Positions 7,785-13,341 of a DNA stretch of 28,350 nt are shown here, piece by piece. The stretch is from Alphaproteobacteria bacterium. GTDB taxonomy: Bacteria > Myxococcota_A > UBA796 > GCA-2862545. A program made the translations under genes and the position numbers. The number at the start of each line of letters is the position of its first letter. Position 1 is the first letter of the stretch. Where the stretch lies: NCBI GenBank assembly GCA_020632925.1, contig JACKER010000059.1, positions 1-28,350 of the forward strand, written 5' to 3'. The notes under the pieces are model-generated. The model was not told the origin of the DNA and searched no databases. It worked only from the letters and a program-made list of their open reading frames with translations.

Positions 7785-8816
7785 TCAGTTCTCGTCGCGC
7801 TGCGTGAGCCAGGCGATCAGGCGCGCGGGCAGCCGGCTCCCGATGGACACCCCCACGTGCCCACCCTTGATCGTCTCGAGCACGACCGGACCACCCCACG
7901 TCTTCGCCAGCCCGTAGCAGGCCGCCTGGGGAGCGATGTGGTCGGAGGCCGCCGCGAGCACCAGCGCCTCGTGCTTCGCGTTGCGCAGGTCGACGGTCTT
8001 GCTGCCCAACGTCCAGCCGCCGTTCAGCAGGGCGTTCTCGAAGTAGCAGCGCCGCACGTACTCGCGGTACGCCTCGCCCGGGAAGTCGACGTTGTCGCCG
8101 TTCCACTGCTCGAGCGCGGCCCAGAGCGTGCGGAAGTCCGCGTCCTCGATGCGCTCCCACAGGCCGACCCACTTCGCGGTCTGCCCCTGCGGCTTGAGCC
8201 ACGAGAACGAGGTCCGCATCAGGTCCGCCGGGTAGTTCCCGACGTTGCTGATCAGCGTGTCGAGCGGGAAGTGCTCGGGGTTCGCCCAGGCCACCAGGCG
8301 GCCGGAGCTGTGGAAGTCGATCGGCGTGCACACGAAGGCCGTGCGGGCCGCGTGCTCCGGGTGCAGCGCCAGGTGGGTCGCGAGGAAGGTCCCGCCCACG
8401 CAGTAGCCGATGGCGTCGAGCACGCCCTCGCCCCCGGTCGCCAGATCGTGGCGGCGGGCGCGGTCGAACAGGCGCGTGAGCACCTCGTCGACGTAGTAGG
8501 ACAGCGGGCGCGTGGCGTCCTCGTCGCCCGGGCGGCCCCAGTCCACGACGTAGACCGGGATGCCCGCGGCCGAGAGCTTGCCGAACACGGACTTGTCGGG
8601 GAGCAGGTCCCAGACCGACCAGGTGTTGATCAGCGGCATGCTCACGAGGACGGCGCGCTGCCGGGGCTTGTCGGCCGCGGCGGGGAAGTGGCGCAGCGCG
8701 ATCTTCCCCTGGCGGAACACCACGTCGTGCGGCGTGGTGCCCGTGCGGGCCGTGCGGACGGGGTCGTCCGCGAGGAACGACAGCGTCTCGAAGGTGCGAC
8801 CGAGGACGGAGGCCAT
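7785..8816 (-). CDS. phaC: Poly(3-hydroxyalkanoate) synthase, class III/IV-type PhaC (second copy)
   Basis: 343 residues from ATG 8816, five bases behind the phaE-like stop codon's first base, with AAGGAGAGC as ribosome site inside the phaE end. PhaC-type alpha/beta-hydrolase: GYCVGG at 137-142 (nucleophile Cys139), Asp292 in SDHIAP, His320 in GGHVGVSIG. AVLVSMPLINTWSVWDLLPDKS and PVYVVDWGRPGDED are PhaC hallmarks. It differs a lot from the first synthase (for example GYCVGG against GYCMGG and a different cap region, FSWLKPQGQTAKWVGLW against FQLLDPMGNWNKF), so it is an old divergence and not a recent duplicate. Position directly behind phaE suggests that this copy is the catalytic half of a PhaE-PhaC complex on the granule. 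The region behind it holds a tandem repeat and an inverted repeat. Confidence 0.9.
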   Translation of the reverse strand: MASVLGRTFETLSFLADDPVRTARTGTTPHDVVFRQGKIALRHFPAAADKPRQRAVLVSMPLINTWSVWDLLPDKSVFGKLSAAGIPVYVVDWGRPGDEDATRPLSYYVDEVLTRLFDRARRHDLATGGEGVLDAIGYCVGGTFLATHLALHPEHAARTAFVCTPIDFHSSGRLVAWANPEHFPLDTLISNVGNYPADLMRTSFSWLKPQGQTAKWVGLWERIEDADFRTLWAALEQWNGDNVDFPGEAYREYVRRCYFENALLNGGWTLGSKTVDLRNAKHEALVLAAASDHIAPQAACYGLAKTWGGPVVLETIKGGHVGVSIGSRLPARLIAWLTQRDEN

Positions 8817-8818
8817 GA

Positions 8819-9283
8819 TCAGCTCTCCTTGCGGCCGCGACGGGCGGTCGCGGGCTTGTCGTCGGCGGGGGCGGCGCCGGTCAGTGCGTCGAGCTTGGCC
8901 TCGATCGCGGCGAGCCGGTCACCGAGCGCGAGCAGGGCCTCCGCGCTGTCGACGCGGGCCCGCAGCGTCTCCTTCTCGATCCGATCGAGCTGGTCGCCCA
9001 GCGCGAGGACCTGGTCCTCGACGGCGACGACGCGATCCTCGAGGAGGCTGGCGATCCGAGCGACGCGGACGATGTCCTTCTTCGTCGGCAGGTGCATCGC
9101 CTCCATCGACTGGTCGACGGACTCCTCCCAGCGGGAGCGGGCGCGCGCGTTCTGCGCCAGGTTGTCCCCCATCCCCTTCACGAAGGTGGGGTCCTCGAGG
9201 ACGGTGTCCCACCACTTGGACACGCTGCTCTCCCACTGGCGGTACCACTCGCCGGTGAGCTTGGACAGGTCGTCGGTCGCCAT
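8819..9283 (-). CDS. phaE: PhaE/PhaR-subunit-like PHA synthase partner (short form)
   Basis: 154 residues from ATG 9283 behind CGGAGGATCC. The N-terminal half is Trp-rich and helical (EWYRQWESSVSKWWDTVLEDPTF), followed by EAMHLPTKKDIVRV (62-74), which resembles the LxLPTRxDxxxL stretch near the end of class III PhaE and class IV PhaR subunits. A heptad-like coiled coil runs from about 75 to 136 and the tail is basic (TARRGRKES). Typical PhaE is about 350 residues and Bacillus PhaR about 200, so this is a short version. It should bind PhaC and help start polymer synthesis at the granule. It is followed by phaC2 with a two-base gap, a clear co-translated pair. It could instead be a phasin, but the MHLPT motif and the position speak for PhaE. 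Confidence 0.75.
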   Translation of the reverse strand: MATDDLSKLTGEWYRQWESSVSKWWDTVLEDPTFVKGMGDNLAQNARARSRWEESVDQSMEAMHLPTKKDIVRVARIASLLEDRVVAVEDQVLALGDQLDRIEKETLRARVDSAEALLALGDRLAAIEAKLDALTGAAPADDKPATARRGRKES

Positions 9284-9296
9284 CGGATCCTCCGGA

Positions 9297-9311
9297 TGCT
9301 GCGGTGCGTCA
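9297..9311 (-). promoter_or_regulatory. PhaR-type operator just upstream of the phaE ribosome site
   Basis: TGCTGC-GGT-GCGTCA, preceded by A, gives a 16-base string (9296-9311) that is identical to the one at 9607-9622 in the phasin promoter. It lies between the phasin stop (9323) and the phaE start (9283), a few bases from GGAGG. A repressor here could block an internal promoter or act as a roadblock to read-through from the phasin promoter. Confidence 0.6.
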
Positions 9312-9322
9312 GGTCAGGCCGT

Positions 9323-9541
9323 TCAGGCCTTGGGGGCGTCCTTCGCGGGGGCGAAGGCGTCGACCATGTTGCGGGCCATGGAGGCCTGCAGGTCGCGGGT
9401 CGCCTCGAGGCTGGCCTTGCCGATCTCGAAGGCGGTGCGGACCTGCTGCTGCGCGAGCTCCTGCTGACGCATGCCGAAGGCGAAGGCCTCGGAGTGGAGC
9501 TTGAGCGCGTCGTCGGCCATGGTGCGGATGCGGTCGGTCAT
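9323..9541 (-). CDS. Small phasin-like granule-associated protein
   Basis: 72 residues from ATG 9541 behind AAGGAGACCACC. The sequence is a continuous amphipathic helix without Cys, Trp or Pro until the tail: MTDRIRTMADDALKLHSEAF, then QQELAQQQVRTAFEIGKASLEATRDLQASMARNM. That is the character of phasins (Phasin_2/PhaP), which coat PHA granules, although these are usually 100-190 residues. It is the first gene of the minus-strand phasin-phaE-phaC2 run and has its own good promoter with operators. In other bacteria phaP is the main target of PhaR, which fits this arrangement. Family assignment rests on helix character and context, not on a diagnostic motif. Confidence 0.7.
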   Translation of the reverse strand: MTDRIRTMADDALKLHSEAFAFGMRQQELAQQQVRTAFEIGKASLEATRDLQASMARNMVDAFAPAKDAPKA

Positions 9542-9594
9542 GGTGGTCTCCTTCCATCTGTGGGTCCGGGCGGGTGCTCGCCTCGGGTGTCTTT

Positions 9595-9646
9595 CTTCTA
9601 GCCACCATGCTGCGGTGCGTCAAGCGATTTTTGTTGCGACGCAGCA
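9595..9646 (-). promoter_or_regulatory. Phasin promoter with two overlapping PhaR-type operators (phasin/phaR divergent region)
   Basis: On the minus strand TTGACG (9623-9618) and TAGAAG (9600-9595) are separated by exactly 17 bp, a good sigma70-type promoter 54 bp before the phasin ATG. The operator TGCTGC-GGT-GCGTCA (9608-9622) lies in the spacer and over the -35 box. A second one, TGTTGC-GAC-GCAGCA (9632-9646), lies just upstream, centres 24 bp apart. The same region is the upstream region of phaR on the other strand, so PhaR bound here could also repress its own gene. Confidence 0.65.
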
Positions 9647-9671
9647 ACGTGCGCCGGAAGGGCCGTCCTGC

Positions 9672-9677
9672 TAGGGT
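9672..9677 (+). promoter_or_regulatory. Candidate -10 element of phaR
   Basis: TAGGGT lies 20 bp before the phaR GTG start. The same TAGGRT hexamer recurs before tolC (10198), the first propeller gene (13320) and the second propeller gene (17941), which makes a promoter role more likely. No clear -35 is visible at the right distance. Confidence 0.35.
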
Positions 9678-9697
9678 TCCCGCGCGAGGAGCTGCAC

Positions 9698-10180
9698 GTG
9701 ATCGTCGTCAAGAAGTACCCGAACCGCCGGCTCTACGACACCAGCCGGTCGGTCTACGTGAACCTCGAGGATCTGGCGGAGCTGATCCGCGCGGGCCACG
9801 ACGTGAAGGTCGTCGACGCGAAGACCGAGGAGGACCTCACGAAGGAGGTCTTGCTGCAGGTCGTCCTCGACGTGCTGCGCGGCGTCGATCTGATCCCGGT
9901 CGGGATGCTGCGTCGCCTCATCCGCGCGAGCGGCTCGGGCCCGTCGCACCTCATGCTCCGCCAGCAGCTCTCCACCGGCCTCGATCTGGTGAGCACCCAG
10001 CTCGATCGGATGGAGGCGCTGATGCAGCCGCCCCGCCCGGCGAGCCCGCCGCCGCCCGCGCCGAAGGCCCCTCCACCCGACGAGGAGGCGCCGAAGGACC
10101 GCGGTGACGAGGCTGATCCCGAGCTGGTCGAGCTCCGGGAGCGCCTGGCCGCCCTCGAGAAGCGCCTGTCCCGCAGGTGA
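9698..10180 (+). CDS. phaR: Polyhydroxyalkanoate synthesis repressor PhaR
   Basis: 160 residues from GTG 9698, with GAGGAG as ribosome site. The N-terminus MIVVKKYPNRRLYDTSRSVY and the following VNLEDLAELIRAGHDVKVVDAKTEEDLTKEVLLQV (about 21-55) are the hallmark of the PhaR DNA-binding domain (PHB_acc_N). Residues 56-115 are helical (LIPVGMLRRLIRASGSG, QLSTGLDLVSTQLDRMEALM), then comes a Pro/Ala/Glu linker and a short C-terminal coiled coil (ELVELRERLAALEKRLSRR). In studied bacteria PhaR binds TGC-rich operators and free PHA or granules; when polymer forms, it leaves the DNA and phasin is made. It diverges from the phasin-phaE-phaC2 genes, and five matching dyads in this locus are its likely targets. 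Confidence 0.93.
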   Translation: MIVVKKYPNRRLYDTSRSVYVNLEDLAELIRAGHDVKVVDAKTEEDLTKEVLLQVVLDVLRGVDLIPVGMLRRLIRASGSGPSHLMLRQQLSTGLDLVSTQLDRMEALMQPPRPASPPPPAPKAPPPDEEAPKDRGDEADPELVELRERLAALEKRLSRR

Positions 10181-10197
10181 CCATCGTTGACCTGACG

Positions 10198-10226
10198 TAG
10201 GATCCGCCGGCCGGATAGCGGGCCGG
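10198..10226 (+). promoter_or_regulatory. Candidate tolC promoter element and leader hairpin
   Basis: TAGGAT at 10198-10203 lies 40 bp before the tolC GTG. It is followed by the dyad CCGGCC (10207-10212) / GGCCGG (10221-10226) with an 8-base loop, which would be at the 5' end of the message. Alternatively the hairpin ends phaR transcription, but there is no T-run. Confidence 0.3.
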
Positions 10227-10243
10227 GGAGCCGAGGGGACGAC

Positions 10244-11713
10244 GTGATCTGGTGGGTGTGGGCGGGCACGGCGCACGCGGAGCGGCCGGTGACCTATACG
10301 GAGGCGCTGGACGCCGCGGCGGGCAACGCGATCGGCGTGGTGGACGCGCGGCTGCTGCGGGATCGGGCCGAGGCCGCGGTGCGCGCGTCCCAGGGGCGCT
10401 TCGATCCGCTGTACACCCTGGACGCCTCCACGAGCCGCAGCCGGACCCAGGGCTTCTTCCAGGGCTTCCCGTACACGAACCTCCGGCGCGCCTGGGTCGT
10501 GTCGAACAACCTGTCCGGCAGCGCAGGCACGGGCACGTCGTACAGCGTCGACTTCTCCGTCGACCGCAACATCTCCGAGTTCACGACGGATCTGGGCGCC
10601 GGGCCGACGACGCAGTTGCAGGACGCGTACCGCTCGGACGTGTCGGTGAGCGTGACCCAGCAGCTGCTCAAGGGGATCCGCTTCCGGTACAACACGCAGA
10701 ACGTGGTGGCGGCCCGCAACGCGCTGACGGCGGCCGAGCTGACCGTCGAGCAGCAGCGCCAGGGCGTGCTCTACGACGCGGCCTCGGCCTACTGGAGCTG
10801 GGTCTACGCGGTGGAGCTGCGGGACAACGCGCAGGAGGCGCTGTCGGTCGCGGAGGAGGCGCTGCGGGTCGGCAGGCTCCAGGTCGAGCGCGGGCAGCTC
10901 GCGCCGGTCGAGGCCACGCGGCTCGAGGCGGCGCTGGTGCAGGCGCGCCAGGCGGCCCTCGACACGGACGTGAGCGCCGAGCAGGCGGCGGACAAGGTGC
11001 TCCTGCTGATGGGCGAGTCGCCCGACCAGGTGGTGCTGCCGGCGACCGAGGCCGGCGACGTGCCCTCGTTCGACCTCGACCCGGAGCGAGCCGCGGCCGT
11101 CGCGCGCGAGAGCAACCTCGACCTGCGCGTCGCCCGTCAGCAGCTGGACACGGCGCGGATCCAGCTCGCGAACAGCAAGCACGCGACCCTGCCGACGCTG
11201 TCGGCCACGGGCGCCACCGGCGTCGGCAGCCAGCGCTGCCCGCCGGGGACGACGAACGCCGACTGTACGGTGGGCAACACGCTCGACGCGATCGGCGGCC
11301 TGCTGCAGGACGACAACCAGCCCTTCTGGACGGTGGGCGGGACGTTCAGCGTGCCGCTCGGGAACCGGTCGGCGGCGGGCCAGCGCGATCAGGCGGCGGC
11401 GGACGTGGCGCGCGCGGAGCGGCAGCTCGCGGACCTCGAGCGCGTCGTCGACGGGCAGGTGCAGTCGCAGGTGCGGGTGCTCTCGTCGGCGCGGCAGCGG
11501 ACCGAGCTCGCCGACGCGAACCTGCGGCTCGCCGAGGAGACCCTGAAGGCGGAGGAGGCGCTGGCGGCCGCCGGGCGCTCCATCCAGAAGGACGTGCTCG
11601 AGGCCCGGACGAACGTCGAGCGCGCGAAGGCCGAGGCCGCCAAGGCGCGCACGGACTACCGGCTCGCGCAGGCGAGGCTCCTGCAGCTCCAGGGGCAGCT
11701 CCAGATCGAGTAG
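10244..11713 (+). CDS. TolC-family outer-membrane efflux/secretion channel
   Basis: 489 residues from GTG 10244 behind GAGGGGAC. The very short signal peptide MIWWVWAGTAHA is followed by ERPVTYTEALDAAAGNAIGV, the usual start of an OEP (outer membrane efflux protein) domain. Two repeats with long Ala/Glu/Gln/Arg coiled-coil helices are visible (about 160-260, ending in LMGESPDQVVLPA, and 380-489, ARAERQLADLERVVDGQ to RLLQLQGQLQIE). Between them lie beta-barrel strands (DASTSRSRTQGFFQGFPYTN, FWTVGGTFSVPLGNRSAAGQ). Length and layout are normal for TolC. It forms a trimeric channel through the outer membrane; the inner-membrane and adaptor partners are not in the window, so the exported substrate is unknown. 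Two Cys residues (QRCPPGTTNADC) in a loop are unusual and may form a disulfide. Confidence 0.88.
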   Translation: MIWWVWAGTAHAERPVTYTEALDAAAGNAIGVVDARLLRDRAEAAVRASQGRFDPLYTLDASTSRSRTQGFFQGFPYTNLRRAWVVSNNLSGSAGTGTSYSVDFSVDRNISEFTTDLGAGPTTQLQDAYRSDVSVSVTQQLLKGIRFRYNTQNVVAARNALTAAELTVEQQRQGVLYDAASAYWSWVYAVELRDNAQEALSVAEEALRVGRLQVERGQLAPVEATRLEAALVQARQAALDTDVSAEQAADKVLLLMGESPDQVVLPATEAGDVPSFDLDPERAAAVARESNLDLRVARQQLDTARIQLANSKHATLPTLSATGATGVGSQRCPPGTTNADCTVGNTLDAIGGLLQDDNQPFWTVGGTFSVPLGNRSAAGQRDQAAADVARAERQLADLERVVDGQVQSQVRVLSSARQRTELADANLRLAEETLKAEEALAAAGRSIQKDVLEARTNVERAKAEAAKARTDYRLAQARLLQLQGQLQIE

Positions 11714-11730
11714 TTCGTTAGTCAGAGGCG

Positions 11731-12498
11731 ATGGACGAACGGTTCGATGCGGAGCTGGTCGAGCGGATGGCGCCATGGGTCGACCGGGCCTGCCGCGTCT
11801 GGTACCGCCTCGAGGTCGAGGGGATGGAGCACGTCCCCGAGGGTGCTGCGCTCATCGTCGGCAACCACAACGCCGGCAGCTCCTTCGTCGAGGCCATGGG
11901 TGTCGGCGCGCGGTGGATCCGCCAGCGCGGGGTGGACGAGGCCTGGCGCGGGCTCGCGCACGACGCGATCGTCGACCTGCCGCTGCTCGGGGACTGGCTG
12001 ACCCGCGTGGGGGCCGTCCGCGCGGGTCACGACAGCGCCGCGGAGGCGTTCGCCGCCGGGCGCAAGGTCGTCGTCTTCCCAGGAGGGAACGCGGAGGCCT
12101 TCCGCCCGTGGAAGCAGCGGCACGAGGTCCGGCTCCAGGGACGCAAGGGCTGGCTCAAGCTCGCCCTGCGGCACCAGGTCCCGATCGTGCCGATGGTCAA
12201 CGCCGGCGGTCACGACACGTTCTTCGTCCTGCGCGACGGCCGACGGCTGGCGAAGGTCCTCCGCGCGGACCGCTGGCTGCGCTCCGACACCTGGCCCCTG
12301 TACGTGGGCCTCCCGTGGGGGGTCGCGCTGGGCCCCGTGTTCCACCTGCCCCTGCCGGTGAAGTGCACCACGCGCTTCCTGCCGCCGATCCACCTCGGGC
12401 ATCCCCCCGAGGCCGCCGAGGACGCCGCGATCCTGGACGCGCTCTACGAGGACGTCACGGGCCGGATGCAGGCGGCGCTGACCGAGATGACCCGTTAA
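11731..12498 (+). CDS. PlsC/DGAT-like lysophospholipid acyltransferase family protein
   Basis: 255 residues from ATG 11731, with AGAGGCG just upstream, 17 bp behind tolC. The LPLAT fold is recognisable: VWYRLEVEGMEHVPEGAALIVGN, then HNAGSSFVEAM (from 46) at the place of the usual HxxxxD motif I, DLPLLGDWLTRVGAVRA (82-98), FPGGNAEAFRPW (116-127) at motif III, and PIVPMVNAGGHDT (151-163). The Asp of HxxxxD is not present, and FPEGTR is replaced by FPGGNAE, as in diacylglycerol-acyltransferase-like members of the superfamily. It should move an acyl group to a lipid acceptor at the inner membrane; acceptor unknown. It could act in storage-lipid (wax or triglyceride) or phospholipid synthesis. Confidence 0.8.
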   Translation: MDERFDAELVERMAPWVDRACRVWYRLEVEGMEHVPEGAALIVGNHNAGSSFVEAMGVGARWIRQRGVDEAWRGLAHDAIVDLPLLGDWLTRVGAVRAGHDSAAEAFAAGRKVVVFPGGNAEAFRPWKQRHEVRLQGRKGWLKLALRHQVPIVPMVNAGGHDTFFVLRDGRRLAKVLRADRWLRSDTWPLYVGLPWGVALGPVFHLPLPVKCTTRFLPPIHLGHPPEAAEDAAILDALYEDVTGRMQAALTEMTR

Positions 12499-12507
12499 CC
12501 CCAGCGG

Positions 12508-13260
12508 ATGCCGCCGCAGATCAGCCGCGTCGATCCGGACGCGTTCGGGACCTTCCTCCACGCCACGCCGTACGCCCTGCTCCGGCTCGAGCGGACCGGT
12601 CCCATCGAGTTCCACCGCGGGGTGGCCGAGTTCTTCGACGGCGCCTGGCCCCGCCTGTTCTCCTTCGGGGCGCTGGAGCGGGCGCGCCTGCGCGAGCCGA
12701 GCTGGCTCGACCAGGTGTTCCGCACGTCGCTCGGGCCCATGCGGGGGGGCATACACGACGGGTACTGGCTCTTCGAGCGGGGCCTCGTCGTCGGGCACCA
12801 CCGCGGCGTCGTCTCCACCGGCGTGTCCTACGACGGCGTCGACCACGAGCGGCAGCGCCAGCGCGTCGTCCGCTACGGCTTCGCCGGGGTCGGGGCGCGC
12901 GCGGACGTCGTCGAGGCGGCACGGCAGATCTGCGTCTACTTCGACGACATCGTGACCCGGAAGCTCGGCGCGAAGGACGAGGGGGAGGGGAGCTACACCC
13001 GCGAGACCCGCGAGTCGGCCCACCGTGCGCCGCCACCACGCGCGCCCGCGCCCCCGCCCGCCGAGGACGACCCCTACGAGATCCTCGGGGTGGATCCGAG
13101 CATCTCGGACGACGACCTGAAGGCGGCGTACAAGCAACAGATGAAGCTGAACCACCCGGACAAGGTCGCCCACATGTCGCCCGCCCTGCAGAAGTTCGCC
13201 CAGGAGCAGACGGTCGCGATCCAGAAGGCGTACGAGCGGATCCTCCGGTCGAGGGGATGA
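12508..13260 (+). CDS. Protein with C-terminal J-domain and unknown N-terminal domain
   Basis: 250 residues from ATG 12508, nine bases behind the acyltransferase stop; no clear ribosome site, so translation may be coupled. Residues 188-250 form a J-domain: DPYEILGVDPSISDDDLKAAY, then the HPD tripeptide in KLNHPDKV (216-218), and a final helix to RILRSRG. J-domains stimulate Hsp70 (DnaK) ATPase. The first about 150 residues (YALLRLERTGPIEFHRGVAEFF, YWLFERGLVVGHHRGVV) look like a small alpha/beta domain, perhaps thioredoxin-like, but I see no CxxC. A Pro/Ala linker (about 171-187) joins the two. There are no Zn-finger or DnaJ C-terminal domains, so this is a client-specific type III J-protein, not DnaJ. 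Confidence 0.8.
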   Translation: MPPQISRVDPDAFGTFLHATPYALLRLERTGPIEFHRGVAEFFDGAWPRLFSFGALERARLREPSWLDQVFRTSLGPMRGGIHDGYWLFERGLVVGHHRGVVSTGVSYDGVDHERQRQRVVRYGFAGVGARADVVEAARQICVYFDDIVTRKLGAKDEGEGSYTRETRESAHRAPPPRAPAPPPAEDDPYEILGVDPSISDDDLKAAYKQQMKLNHPDKVAHMSPALQKFAQEQTVAIQKAYERILRSRG

Positions 13261-13341
13261 TGTCGCTCCGGCGTCGCTCGGCTGCCTGTTTTCGGGGTGC
13301 GGGCGGGGGAGCGACAAAGTAGGGTGTGCCCCGGAGGCGCC
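13261..13341 (+). promoter_or_regulatory. Upstream region of the propeller-mbnP-mbnH cassette with inverted repeat and candidate -10
   Basis: TGTCGCTCC (13261-13269), starting right after the J-protein stop, pairs with GGAGCGACA (13308-13316), 9 bp with a 38-base loop. TAGGGT (13320-13325) follows and lies 16 bp before the ATG at 13342, with CCGGAGGCGCC as ribosome site. The dyad could end the upstream transcript or be an operator for the cassette. It has no T-run. Confidence 0.4.
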
